In this document: piece after piece, positions 45,301 to 57,161 of the stretch
How positions within the stretch are numbered: position 1 is the first letter of the stretch
Layout: the number at the start of each line of letters is the position of its first letter
From: Stieleria magnilauensis
GTDB lineage: Bacteria; Planctomycetota; Planctomycetia; Pirellulales; Pirellulaceae
Assembly: GCA_007753675.1 (NCBI GenBank)
Contig: CP036432.1
Coordinates: forward strand, 2,330,394-2,394,393
Length of the DNA: 64,000 bases
Direction: 5' to 3'
Position numbers and translations under genes: made by a program
Notes under the pieces: model-generated
Database searches by the model: none
Seen by the model: only the letters and a program-made list of their open reading frames with translations
What the model was told of the DNA's origin: nothing

Positions 45301-47160
45301 ATGTCGACCACCGACTCGACAGGCCTGTACACGTCCATGCTCGACCAGGCCGAACCGATTCAGCCCGCGACGACCAGCGATTCCCAACCCCACCCCAACT
45401 GGCGTTGGTTTTGGCTCGGCTTGTTTCTCGCCGTGGCTCCGTTGTTGGTGCCGTACTTCATCGGCATGTGGGGCAATCCGACCTATCGCTATTTTCCGTT
45501 CGCGATCGCCGCAGTGGCCTGGCTGACGTACCTCCGCTTTGACGGCTATTTCTATCCTCCGCGCGGTTGGTTCAGCTGGGCGGCGATCGGATTCGCGTTG
45601 CTGCTGACTGCCTTCGGGACGGTGGTGCAGTTCCCCTGGTTTGCGGCAGTCGCATTCGCGATCCTTTGCGCGACCATGCTGTACGCGATGCGTGGACCGG
45701 AGGATTCAACGTTGTTGGTCCTCGTGCTTCCGTTGCTGACGATCGTTCAACTGGTTCGCGCCGACACGTTGTTGGTGCTGTGGCTGCAGAACGTGACGAC
45801 GTGGATGTCGAGTGTCTTGCTGGACACGCTGGCGGTTCCACACGCGGTGACCAACAACGTGATCCAGCTTGCCGATCGCGAGCTATTTGTTGCCGAAGCC
45901 TGCAGCGGTATTCAATCCGTCTTCACGCTCAGTTTTCTCGCCTTTCTGATGATCTCGTGGCGACGGCGACGGATTTGGATGGCACCGATCTACCTGGCGA
46001 TCGCATGCCTGTTGGCCATTTTCGCCAACGTCATTCGGGTCACGGTCGTCGCCTTGGTCGCCAATTCCTTTCAGTTCGATTTAGCCGAGGGTTGGCCGCA
46101 CCAATTGCTGGGCTACGTCGCTTTGGCGATCGCCTTCGGGTTCCTACTTTCCTTCGACTATTTGATTGCCACGCTGTTGCATCGCGTCCCGGAGGAATCG
46201 GAGTTCAACCCGCTGGTGGCGGGCTGGAACTACCTGTCCCTGAATTCGGCCGACGAAGCGACCGGCGGCCGCGGCACGCAACGAAACGTCATGGATCTTC
46301 TGGCTCGCGACAAACGCAGCGGAGCGTTCCGCTGGGCCCAGGGTTTGGTCGACAACCGCATCGCGCAGATCGGTTTCGCCGCGCTGGCCGGTCTGATTTG
46401 CCTGGCATCATTGACCCAAGTCATTCGGTCTCGCAAACCAGCCAACCTGGTCCAGAGCGACAAAGCACTTGTGTTCGACCCGCCACCGGACCTGATCAAC
46501 GACTCGCTGAATGTTCTGACCGTCGTCGGGCACAAGGCGAACCGGGGTTACGAAGACCCACGCTTGGGAGCCAACTCGGACATCTGGGAATGCCAGTGGG
46601 ATGACGTCACCGTTCAGTTCGTGCTGAGCCAACCCCACCAAGGCTGGCATGAACTGTGCAACTGTTACGAGCGGCTGGACTGGATGCTGTTGGATCGCGA
46701 CATCCAATCGCCCGACCAATTCGAATCGATGGAGATCGTTGCGAAGAACCCCGACGCCCTGACATCCACGTACGTCTTGGCCCGGTTCAAACGCGGCCCG
46801 ACACAGCATGGTTACCTGATCTTTGCCGGCATCGGCAGCGACGGAACTCTGGTCGACGCACCGGACAGCTTGTCGGCGTTCACGCACCGGGTTTGGAATC
46901 GCATCGATTCAACCGGCGTTTGGGAGCAAAACGAAGTCATCATGTTCCAAATGTGGATCACATCGCCGGACAAACTCAGTCCACGCAAGTTGCAAGATCT
47001 GCAGGAGGAATTCATCGCCGCACGTGGCCGGATCGCTGACGCGATCATTGAAAACGCCGGTCGCACGCTGCCCGCCCAGGCGCTTCGAATCGATGCCCCG
47101 GCCGCTGTGTCGGCGGTGGCAAAATCAGAGCAACCGATGACGGCAAAGGAGTTGAATTAA
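45301..47160 (+). CDS. Exosortase with EpsI-like C-terminal part
   Basis: A 619-residue protein. The first half is an eight-or-so-helix membrane protein with the exosortase triad: Cys201 in AEACSGIQSVF, Arg246 in IFANVIRVTVVAL and His267 in EGWPHQLLGY. Exosortases cleave C-terminal PEP-CTERM-type sorting signals and transfer exported proteins. After the membrane part, a soluble segment (from about 360) resembles the EpsI/DUF3485 domain, with VGHKANRGYEDPR, then HQGWHELCNCYERLDW near residues 435-465. Such domains are often a separate neighbour gene, so this is an exosortase-EpsI fusion. The ATG at 45301 is preferred to the TTG at 45295. It follows the BY-kinase by 62 bases, as in exosortase/EPS loci. 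Confidence 0.9.
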   Translation: MSTTDSTGLYTSMLDQAEPIQPATTSDSQPHPNWRWFWLGLFLAVAPLLVPYFIGMWGNPTYRYFPFAIAAVAWLTYLRFDGYFYPPRGWFSWAAIGFALLLTAFGTVVQFPWFAAVAFAILCATMLYAMRGPEDSTLLVLVLPLLTIVQLVRADTLLVLWLQNVTTWMSSVLLDTLAVPHAVTNNVIQLADRELFVAEACSGIQSVFTLSFLAFLMISWRRRRIWMAPIYLAIACLLAIFANVIRVTVVALVANSFQFDLAEGWPHQLLGYVALAIAFGFLLSFDYLIATLLHRVPEESEFNPLVAGWNYLSLNSADEATGGRGTQRNVMDLLARDKRSGAFRWAQGLVDNRIAQIGFAALAGLICLASLTQVIRSRKPANLVQSDKALVFDPPPDLINDSLNVLTVVGHKANRGYEDPRLGANSDIWECQWDDVTVQFVLSQPHQGWHELCNCYERLDWMLLDRDIQSPDQFESMEIVAKNPDALTSTYVLARFKRGPTQHGYLIFAGIGSDGTLVDAPDSLSAFTHRVWNRIDSTGVWEQNEVIMFQMWITSPDKLSPRKLQDLQEEFIAARGRIADAIIENAGRTLPAQALRIDAPAAVSAVAKSEQPMTAKELN

Positions 47161-47161
47161 G

Positions 47162-48700
47162 ATGCACGCATTCAACCCACTGACGTGGTTTCGCTGGATC
47201 GGTGAGTTCATCCGCTGTTGGTTCTTGGGAATCCCCTGGCGTGACGCGCCCAAAGCGATCCCGGCGGTCATCCTGTCGATGGTTCTGTTCACGACAGCGT
47301 TCATCGCCTTTAGCGGCGGCGCGGGCTGGAGAAACCGGCTGTTGGACCGCCAATTACGGGTTTCCTTGGACCGCGAAGATTTCCCGACCGCGGAGATCGT
47401 GATTCGGCGACAGCTGGAAGCCGATCCGAAAAACGTCGACCTGATCCACCGCTTTGCGCTCGTCCGCGAAGCCCAGTCGTTTGAAGAGGAGGCCAAGGTG
47501 TTGATGCGTCAACTGCTGACGCGTCGCCATCTTCCGGCTGCCAAATGGCTGCTGGAGAACCAGATCATCGGCAAGAAACTGACCGATTTCAGCCCCGAAG
47601 AACTCGACGAAGTCGGCAGGGTTTTGCAGTTGATCACCGAGCGAGAAGACGAGAATCTCGGTGCGAAACGGATGTACGCGGAGTACCTGATCTTTGAACA
47701 ACGCCTCAGTTCCGCGATCCCCGTCGTGTTGGAACTGTCCGAAGTCGAACCGATGCGTGGACTGCAGGCGGCGGCCTTGGCGCGTCAATTGAATGAATTT
47801 GATGCCGCCGAACAGTATGCGTCCGCGGCGTTGGAACGGGTCAAAGAAATGCACAAGGACGACCCGACCAATTCCAACATTGCGATGAGTATTGCTCGCA
47901 ACCAGATCTTTTTGGAACGGCACTCCGACGCGATCCGAACGCTTAAAGGCAGCATCGACGTCGCCAAGACGCCAGAAGAGCGGCGAATGCTGACCCAAGC
48001 GCTCGGAGACGCAATCGTCGCCTATGTGACCTACATCGAAAAATCTCCGACCAACACCGTGCAGGAACGATTGCGTGTGCTCACGATGCTCGACGCTGCG
48101 GTCAAGATCGCGCCGAACAATCCGCGCGTGGTGACGATGGTCGCCGACCACGTGCTATCCAGTTTGAACGAAGACGACGAACAGATTGCAACCGTCCGAG
48201 CGGCGTTGATCTCGGGATCGCCGGCCGGGATCGCCCATTTTATCAAAGGCACGTCTGCACTGATGAAAGAGGATCTCGCGATGGCGGAGTTGCACTTGGA
48301 GAAGGCGGCCGAACAGCTGCCGCGAAGCGGTGCGATCCTGAATAATCTGGCCGTCGCGTTGGCGCTGAAAGAGGATCCCGAGTACGAAAAAGCGCTGCAG
48401 GTCGCTAACGCGGCAATCGACAACGTCCCCACCCCGACGCCGCACTTCTTCGAGACACGCGGACAGATCCTGTTTCGCATGGGGCGGTTCCGCGAAGCGA
48501 TCAGCGATCTGGAGCGTGCGTTGCCCGCCCCGGACTTGAAGCGACGATCGCATCTCATGCTCGCCGATTGCTACGACAAGGTGGGTGACGCGGACCTGGC
48601 CCAAGGCCACCGCGACGCAGCCGAACGGTTGAAGGACGCCGAACCATCCGACGGCGAAGCGCCCGAATCCAAGACCGAGGACGGTTCGCAACAAGACTAA
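47162..48700 (+). CDS. Membrane-anchored TPR protein of the exosortase locus
   Basis: A 512-residue protein with one hydrophobic segment (AIPAVILSMVLFTTAFIAFS, about 31-50), then tetratricopeptide-type helices through the rest: for example LIHRFALVREAQSFEEEAKV, AALARQLNEFDAAEQYASAA, AILNNLAVALALKEDPEYEK, TRGQILFRMGRFREAISDLE and LMLADCYDKVGDADLAQG. It ends in a polar acidic tail. The ATG is one base after the exosortase stop, so translation is coupled. TPR proteins are common partners in exosortase/EPS clusters, probably as scaffolds for polysaccharide assembly; the exact role is inferred from position. Confidence 0.85.
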   Translation: MHAFNPLTWFRWIGEFIRCWFLGIPWRDAPKAIPAVILSMVLFTTAFIAFSGGAGWRNRLLDRQLRVSLDREDFPTAEIVIRRQLEADPKNVDLIHRFALVREAQSFEEEAKVLMRQLLTRRHLPAAKWLLENQIIGKKLTDFSPEELDEVGRVLQLITEREDENLGAKRMYAEYLIFEQRLSSAIPVVLELSEVEPMRGLQAAALARQLNEFDAAEQYASAALERVKEMHKDDPTNSNIAMSIARNQIFLERHSDAIRTLKGSIDVAKTPEERRMLTQALGDAIVAYVTYIEKSPTNTVQERLRVLTMLDAAVKIAPNNPRVVTMVADHVLSSLNEDDEQIATVRAALISGSPAGIAHFIKGTSALMKEDLAMAELHLEKAAEQLPRSGAILNNLAVALALKEDPEYEKALQVANAAIDNVPTPTPHFFETRGQILFRMGRFREAISDLERALPAPDLKRRSHLMLADCYDKVGDADLAQGHRDAAERLKDAEPSDGEAPESKTEDGSQQD

Positions 48701-48717
48701 CCGGACCCGCCCGCACA

Positions 48718-48797
48718 CCAGCGGGACGCGTCAGCGACCGGCCCATGACGATCGCGCCGGCAGCATCACGTGCCACTGGCTATCGCCACGTGCTGAA
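48718..48797. repeat. Intact copy of the dispersed repeat, IS empty site
   Basis: Contains GCGGGACGC, GTCA and GCGACCGG without interruption (48721-48741), then GTGCCACTGGCTATCGCCAC downstream. This is the same module order as at 486-503 plus 2279-2337, where an IS lies after GTCA. It lies in the spacer 18 bases after the TPR gene. Confidence 0.75.
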
Positions 48798-48920
48798 CTG
48801 TCGCACCCTGGCGGGCTGCGTCAGCCGGGCGGTTCACAGAGGGCTGACATTGCCGATAAAAGAGAGCTAGGATTTAGTCAGCTCAGGCGGCGATGGCACC
48901 CCCTTTTTCGAAAGCGATTG

Positions 48921-49310
48921 ATGGCTCGATTTGGCATTGTTTCTGGACTTTTGCTGTGCATCGACACGGCGATCGCCCTGTTCGGTTCGCTGAACAAGGC
49001 TCCGATGCTGTTTATTCCCATGATGCTGGGAATTCCGATCCTGTTTTTCGGCGTCGTGGCACTCAATCCGCATCGTCGCCGCCAAGCGTTGGCGACGGCG
49101 GCGATCCTCGGTGCCTTCGGCTGCCTGATCGGTTTTGGCCAGCTGTTTCACTTTTTCTCCGTCTGGCGCAAGCAGGGCGTGGTGAACCTGCATTCGACCC
49201 AAATTGTCTCGCTGATGGTGGCGATTTGCATCGTCTTTTCGCTCAGCTACCTGTGGACGGTGGTCCAGGCCGGACGCCAGCGCGGACGGCGGTCCGCCGC
49301 CTCGCCCTGA
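48921..49310 (+). CDS. Small membrane protein with four hydrophobic segments
   Basis: A 129-residue protein made almost entirely of four hydrophobic segments (about 4-20, 28-46, 60-78 and 99-117), with a basic NPHRRRQAL loop and a basic C-terminal RQRGRRSAASP. No family recognised. The frame is open with planctomycete-like codon use. It follows the exosortase-TPR pair after a 220-base repeat-containing spacer. Start at ATG 48921. Confidence 0.65.
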   Translation: MARFGIVSGLLLCIDTAIALFGSLNKAPMLFIPMMLGIPILFFGVVALNPHRRRQALATAAILGAFGCLIGFGQLFHFFSVWRKQGVVNLHSTQIVSLMVAICIVFSLSYLWTVVQAGRQRGRRSAASP

Positions 49311-49324
49311 CCGAGTCTTCCGCT

Positions 49325-49446
49325 TCGCCGTGGTTTTCGGGTAGGCGGTAGTGGACGAGGCGACGAGTCCTCTGCAGTCGGCATCTTGGCAGAGGACTCG
49401 TCGCCTCGTCCACTACCCGAAAATCGAGCTGAGAGAGACGACTAGC
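49325..49446. repeat. Long palindromic repeat, copy 1
   Basis: The word GGTAGTGGACGAGGCGACGA (49347-49366) is followed after about 20 bases by its reverse complement GCCTCGTCCACTACC in the right arm (49402-49428), giving a near-perfect 35-40-bp stem flanked by TTTTCGGGTA and TACCCGAAAA. The repeat ends in GACGACTAG. A second copy lies at 62235-62378. Strand symmetry makes it a candidate terminator or mRNA-stability hairpin for the upstream gene. Confidence 0.88.
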
Positions 49447-49572
49447 CCCCCCCGGTCGGGACGCGTCCGCGATTGACGGATGATCGGTGACGCCGTATTC
49501 TCTCGATTCTTAGGTGAATTCAAGACATCGATTCCGCTTCCTCACAACGATCATTTAATCCACGACGATCAC

Positions 49573-49746
49573 TGTGCTAATTCAACCTGTCATTATTTGC
49601 CGCGTCCCTGGCACTGTTTGCCAGCGATGACGCGGGGGACCGATCGGCTTCGTCGCCGGCACGTTGTGCCCGCCGAGTGAGCCGTTCAAGCACAGCCTTT
49701 GGAAGAAACTTTGACCCCCGTGGCGTTCCAGCTCCGGGGGTTTTTT
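49573..49746 (+). ncRNA. Candidate structured RNA or leader ending in an intrinsic terminator
   Basis: Nested complementary segments are visible: an outer pair TGTGCT (49573-49578)/AGCACA (49689-49694); hairpin CCGCGTC (49600-49606)/GACGCGG (49629-49635), itself enclosing CTGGCA (49608-49613)/TGCCAG (49619-49624); and TCGGC (49644-49648)/GCCGA (49672-49676) enclosing GGCAC-GTT-GTGCC (49658-49670). It ends in CCCCCGTGG-CGTT-CCA...CCGGGGG followed by six T (49715-49746), 19 bases before cimA. It could be a small RNA or an attenuator leader. It is not a T-box, tmRNA, RNase P or SRP RNA as far as I can see. Short stem lengths make chance possible. Confidence 0.4.
49715..49746 (+). terminator. Intrinsic terminator hairpin just upstream of cimA
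   Basis: CCCCCG (49715-49720) pairs with CGGGGG (49735-49740), an inner TGG/CCA pair extends the stem, and TTTTTT follows directly. The T-run ends 18 bases ahead of the cimA ATG, so it would stop transcription entering the cimA-valS genes unless it is conditionally open. Confidence 0.7.
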
Positions 49747-49764
49747 CGTAATGAAAAACGAACC

Positions 49765-51360
49765 ATGACTTCAAAACCGATCCAAATCTACGACACCACG
49801 CTGCGGGACGGATCCCAGGGCGAAGGCGTCAGTTTTTCCCTCAACGACAAACTGCAGATCGCGCTGCGATTGGCCGAAACGGGCGTCGATTTTATCGAGG
49901 GCGGCTATCCGCTGAGCAACGAAAAAGACGTCGCATTTTTCCAGGAAATCCAAGAGCACGACTTGGGCGACACCCAGGTCTGTGCGTTCGGCATGACCCG
50001 TCGTCGCGGGGTCGAAGCCGCCGAAGACCCCGGAATGAAAGCACTCGTCGCGGCCCGCACGCCGGTGATCACCGTGGTCGGAAAAACCTGGGACTACCAC
50101 GCCACCGAAGTCCTACGCGTCTCGCTGGAAGAAAACCTGGCGATGATCGGCGAAAGCGTCCAGTTTTTGGCCGGACATGCCGCGGTCATCTACGACGCCG
50201 AACACTTCTTTGACGGCTATCGCGCCAACCCCGAGTATGCCCTCCAAACGCTGCGGGCAGCCGCCAGCGGCGGAGCGACGGTGATGTCGCTGTGTGACAC
50301 CAACGGCGGTTCGCTGCCGGAGCAAATCGCCGAAATCACCAGCGCCGCGATCGACTCGCTGCGTGATTACCCGGGCGTGACCTTCGGAATTCATTGCCAC
50401 AACGACAGCGAGCTTGCCGTGGCCAATTCGCTGGCCGCCGTCGACGTCGGTGCGACCCAGGTGCAAGGGACGATCAACGGCATCGGAGAACGCTGCGGCA
50501 ATGCCGACCTGATCTCCGTGATGGCCAATTTGGCGCTGAAGAAAAAAGGCTACTCCGTGCTGGGCGGCCGCAGCCTGCAACCGCTGACCGAGTTGAGCCG
50601 GTTCGTGTACGAGACCGCCAACTTGCAGTGGCGCGGCGGGCAACCGTTCGTCGGACAGAGCGCCTTCGCCCACAAAGGCGGCATGCACGTCCACGCGATC
50701 AACAAGGCCGCCTCGACGTATGAACACATCGACCCCACGCTGGTCGGCAACGAACGGCGGATCTTGGTCAGCGAACTGTCCGGCCGCAGCAACATCGTCG
50801 CCGTGGCGAACAAGCACAGCATCGAAGACGACCGCGAAGTTCAAGACAAAATCCTGGCCGAAGTCGTGCGTCTGGAAAACCAAGGGTTTCAATTCGAGAA
50901 CGCCGGCGGCTCATTCGATTTGCTGATCAAACGCGTGCTCGGAACGTTCACCCCGCACTTCAGCCCGATTAAATACCGTGTCGTCGCCGGCGAAACCTCC
51001 GCCGACGAAAAAGACGTCTACGCCGAAGCGATCCTGAAAATTCGCGTCGGCGACCAGGACTGCTTCAACGCCGCCGAAGGACACGGCCCGGTCAACGCAC
51101 TCGACACCGCACTCCGCGAAACCCTGCTGCCGTCCTATCCCCAACTGCGTGACATGCGTTTGGTCGATTACAAAGTACGCGTGGTCGACAACGGCGCCGG
51201 CACCGCGGCCAGCACCCGCGTCAACATCGAGAGTGCCGATCACCACGAATCCTGGGGAACGATCGGCGTCAGCGACAACATCATCGAAGCAAGTTTTCAG
51301 GCGTTGATCGATTCCGTCGAATACAAATTGCACAAAGAAAACGTTACACCGGCAACATAA
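49765..51360 (+). CDS. cimA: (R)-citramalate synthase
   Basis: A 531-residue member of the isopropylmalate/citramalate synthase family. Metal- and substrate-site motifs are [18 protein letters not shown] (Arg-Asp pair), [13 protein letters not shown], and the metal-binding [20 protein letters not shown] followed by [15 protein letters not shown]. The C-terminal LeuA-dimer regulatory domain begins near residue 390 ([15 protein letters not shown]). The [11 protein letters not shown] and [10 protein letters not shown] wording favours citramalate synthase over LeuA. The enzyme condenses pyruvate with acetyl-CoA for isoleucine synthesis without threonine. The ATG at 49765 ([10 protein letters not shown]) was chosen; the frame upstream lies in the terminator region. 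valS follows after eight bases. Confidence 0.9.
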   Translation: MTSKPIQIYDTTLRDGSQGEGVSFSLNDKLQIALRLAETGVDFIEGGYPLSNEKDVAFFQEIQEHDLGDTQVCAFGMTRRRGVEAAEDPGMKALVAARTPVITVVGKTWDYHATEVLRVSLEENLAMIGESVQFLAGHAAVIYDAEHFFDGYRANPEYALQTLRAAASGGATVMSLCDTNGGSLPEQIAEITSAAIDSLRDYPGVTFGIHCHNDSELAVANSLAAVDVGATQVQGTINGIGERCGNADLISVMANLALKKKGYSVLGGRSLQPLTELSRFVYETANLQWRGGQPFVGQSAFAHKGGMHVHAINKAASTYEHIDPTLVGNERRILVSELSGRSNIVAVANKHSIEDDREVQDKILAEVVRLENQGFQFENAGGSFDLLIKRVLGTFTPHFSPIKYRVVAGETSADEKDVYAEAILKIRVGDQDCFNAAEGHGPVNALDTALRETLLPSYPQLRDMRLVDYKVRVVDNGAGTAASTRVNIESADHHESWGTIGVSDNIIEASFQALIDSVEYKLHKENVTPAT

Positions 51361-51368
51361 GCACAAAC

Positions 51369-54467
<3,099 letters not shown>

Positions 54468-54505
54468 ATCACGCCCCCGAATTTGATTCAGGCCACAGCG
54501 AGCGG

Positions 54506-54808
54506 GTGGAGTTTGTCCGCCACACGATCCGAGTCGCCATGAAGGACCCCGCGTTGTGCAAAGCGGGACACGTCACAGCCGAAGGCGTTTGTCGGGTCTT
54601 GCTGGAATTGGCCGTCGACCACTTCGCCGAATCGGGCCGCGAAGAGCTGATGGCTTGGGAGTTCGGCTCCAGCCAACAGCTCGGCGAGTTCGTCCATCAA
54701 TTGGCCGAACAGGGATCGATCGAATTGGCCCCAGCCGATCAGCTGGAACACTTCCACGGCTGGTACGACTTGGGGCAATCCCCCGAGACGTGGAAATTGC
54801 AGTGGTAA
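54506..54808 (+). CDS. Small conserved-looking protein of unknown function
   Basis: A 100-residue protein (MEFVRHTIRVAMKDPALC to WYDLGQSPETWKLQW) with no ATG in the proper place. The GTG at 54506 is the formal start. The frame is open further upstream across the valS stop (residues LNHAPEFDSGHSERV precede the GTG codon), and an AAGGAG lies about eight bases before an ATC near 54458, so an overlapping non-canonical start is possible. The amino acid pattern (alpha-helical, few low-complexity residues) looks like a real gene. No family recognised. Confidence 0.55.
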   Translation: MEFVRHTIRVAMKDPALCKAGHVTAEGVCRVLLELAVDHFAESGREELMAWEFGSSQQLGEFVHQLAEQGSIELAPADQLEHFHGWYDLGQSPETWKLQW

Positions 54809-55716
54809 CGAAAGCCGCTCGCGGCCGTCCGGTGGCGGCGTCGAAAGCGCGTTGACGGACCGGAGGGCTCGCGCCCAGCCGCTAAATCGACAAGGTGTCA
54901 AAGGAGCGCGGCAGCGAACCGAGTATCCCGGAGGGATGCCAGCGAGTAGCCGGAGGTCAGCGCAGCGCCACCTCCGGGAAGCACGCCTCAAAATCCCCTC
55001 GACCCCGGACGGGGTCGCAGCGAATCCATCCGCCGGCGGTGCGGCAGTCTGCGTTCGTAAAGAAGTAGATCGGGGAGCTTGTGCGCGCGGGCTGGCCGGG
55101 TCCGAGGGCTCGAACGTCATTTGCTTCGACACCCTTCGGGGTCGCGTCGGGCGGGGAACCGGATACCCGGAGGTATCGCTTCGCTCACCTCCGGCTACTG
55201 GCTTTGACCCCGTCGGGGTCATACCGCCTGCTAGCGACAGCTACAACAAACCTGCGTTGCCTACCGGACTAACCACACCGAGCACCGCCCAAAACCAGCC
55301 CCAATAGACCGCACTGGCACCACCCACTAGATAGTGTAATTTGACTCCATTGGCGGTTACCGCTACGCTAGCGCGAACCTTAGGAGGATTACGTCCGCAA
55401 TCCGGAAAGGATAATTTTTCCGGTTACGTGATTTTCTAGGGTTCATCCGGTCGATAGACTCGTTGTCGTTCAGATAGTATTCGTTTGTGCAAGCATGCGA
55501 CGAATTGTCTGGACACCACACCCACCCCCACAGCATCACGACGAAAGCATTCGGCGTTGATCGCTGTCCCCGCCTACCAAAACACTTCAGCGAGATCGGA
55601 TGCTCCGATTCTGCTTGAGACGTGAAACCAATGCGATGCGTCACCGATGCATTGGATCGGCCGCATTTCAAGCCGCTGATAGTCACCCACCCATCACTGA
55701 TTCATGGAGTCGTTCG
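54809..55716. other. Repeat-rich spacer ahead of the DUF1501 gene
   Basis: No supported gene in about 900 bases. From 54900 to 55230 there are several related degenerate palindromes: CCGGAGGT/ACCTCCGG (about 54950-54978), CGACCCC-GGAC-GGGGTCG (about 54999-55016), a CGACACCCTTCGGGGTCG variant (about 55129-55146), GGAGGT/ACCTCC (about 55171-55193) and TGACCCCGTCGGGGTCA (55204-55220). After that comes lower-GC sequence with a CCGGAAA/TTTCCGG hairpin (about 55400-55421). GGAG sits eight bases before the ATG of the DUF1501 gene at 55717. Confidence 0.55.
54928..55222. repeat. Field of degenerate dispersed palindromes
   Basis: Two modules alternate twice: a GGAGGT/ACCTCC hairpin and a GACCCC/GGGGTC hairpin. 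Copies differ by several bases. Open frames across this field on either strand are repeat translations and were not called as genes. Confidence 0.6.
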
Positions 55717-57018
55717 ATGCGTTGCGAAGGAAACCCATTTAGCCGTCGCGGATTCTTGGCCGCTGGTGCTCTCGGAGGGATCGGGCTCTCGTTGCCTGAG
55801 TTGCTGATGCGTCAGGCGATGGCCGAGCAAAAGCACTATGATTTTGTCGAAGCCAAAGCGAAGAGCGTGATCCACGTTTATTTGCCTGGTGGAATGGCCC
55901 AACAGGAATCATTCGACCCCAAACCGTACAGCCCGTTGGAATACCGCGGCGAGATGCGGACGATCAAAACGAACACGGGTGAAGTGTTCGGCGAAGCGGT
56001 GCCGCAGTTGGCCAAACGGGCCGACAAGTTCAGCGTGATCCGCTCGATGACCCACGGTGAAGCGGCCCACGAGCGGGGCACCCACAACATGTTCACCGGG
56101 TACAAGCCCAGCCCGGCGCTGCGTTACCCGTCGTTCGGCGCGGTCGTCAGCCACGAATACGGACCGCGAAACAACCTGCCTCCGTACGTGTGCATCCCGA
56201 ACGTTCCCAATGAATTCGCCGGGACCGGTTATCTGCCGAGCAGCTACGGCGGATTCGCACTCGGCTCGGATCCGGCCCAAAGCGGATTCAAAGTCCGCGA
56301 TTTGGACTTGGCCGGCGGAGTCGATGCCGACCGATTCATGCGACGTAAAGAAGCGTTGGCAGCTGTCAACAAACAATTTGTTTCGGCCACGGCGGCGGAC
56401 AACGTGGGAGCGATGAACACGTTCTACGAGCGAGCCTACAGTCTGTTGGACACCCCGGCGGCCAAAGAAGCGTTCGACATCGACAAAGAAGACGCCAAGG
56501 TTCGCGACCGCTACGGCCGTAACCAAGCCGGACAGCGGTTGCTGATGGCCCGTCGTCTGGTCGAAGCCGGCACACGGTTGGTCACGCTGACCTACGGCGG
56601 CTGGGACATGCACAGCAACATCACCAACGGCTTCAAGAGTCAAATGCCCGCGCTCGACACGGCATTGGCAGCCCTGTTCGACGACTTGACCGATCGCGGC
56701 ATGATGGACGAGACCTTGGTGATGGTCAGCAGCGAATTCGGCCGAACCCCCAAGATCAACAACGACGCCGGACGTGACCACTGGCCCAAGGTGTTCAGTG
56801 TCTTGATGGCTGGCGGCGGGATCAAGGGCGGCATGATCTACGGTGCCTCTGATTCGACCGCAGCCGAACCGGAAGACAACCCTGTCTCACCGGCCGACTT
56901 GGCCACCACGATGTACCGCTTGCTCGGCATCGTTGCGGACAAAGAATTGATGGCGCCCGGTGATCGACCGATCGAAATCGTCGACGGCGGAAAGCTGATC
57001 GAACCCTTGATGGTTTAG
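55717..57018 (+). CDS. DUF1501 family protein, Tat-exported
   Basis: A 433-residue sulfatase/alkaline-phosphatase-like fold protein. The N-terminus has a twin-arginine signal SRRGFLAAGALGGIGLSL. Family segments are VIHVYLPGGMAQQESFDPKP, IRSMTHGEAAHERGTHNMF, SFGAVVSHEYGPRNNLPPYV, TLTYGGWDMHSNITNGFKSQ and TLVMVSSEFGRTPKINNDAGRDHW. DUF1501 proteins are very numerous in planctomycetes and are usually paired with DUF1549/DUF1553 proteins; their reaction is not established. GGAG precedes the ATG. A 9-bp hairpin CGCGTGGCG/CGCCACGCG (57037-57069) follows the stop. Confidence 0.9.
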   Translation: MRCEGNPFSRRGFLAAGALGGIGLSLPELLMRQAMAEQKHYDFVEAKAKSVIHVYLPGGMAQQESFDPKPYSPLEYRGEMRTIKTNTGEVFGEAVPQLAKRADKFSVIRSMTHGEAAHERGTHNMFTGYKPSPALRYPSFGAVVSHEYGPRNNLPPYVCIPNVPNEFAGTGYLPSSYGGFALGSDPAQSGFKVRDLDLAGGVDADRFMRRKEALAAVNKQFVSATAADNVGAMNTFYERAYSLLDTPAAKEAFDIDKEDAKVRDRYGRNQAGQRLLMARRLVEAGTRLVTLTYGGWDMHSNITNGFKSQMPALDTALAALFDDLTDRGMMDETLVMVSSEFGRTPKINNDAGRDHWPKVFSVLMAGGGIKGGMIYGASDSTAAEPEDNPVSPADLATTMYRLLGIVADKELMAPGDRPIEIVDGGKLIEPLMV

Positions 57019-57161
57019 ACGAAAACACGCTTGCAGCGCGTGGCGAGAGTTTCCAGCTTGCGCCACGCGTCTGAAAGCGAACGTGACCATTGCCATTGCC
57101 ACCAAACGCTTGAAAGATCGGGCGTTCGAATCCTGCCTGTTCCACAATCGTTTACGAATCG

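Noticed and set aside
49560-49746. SRP RNA or 6S RNA
   Set aside because: The conserved SRP tetraloop/GGAAGG region is absent and the 6S central bubble pattern was not found; it is left as an unnamed candidate.
54488-55222. Minus-strand open frame across the repeat field
   Set aside because: It is a translation of dispersed palindromes joined to the antisense of the small gene at 54506.
57100-57150. tRNA-like 3' end (GGGCGTTCGAATCCTGCC)
   Set aside because: The T-loop word matches but the T stem has two mismatches, and no matching acceptor 5' strand, D arm or anticodon arm precedes it.
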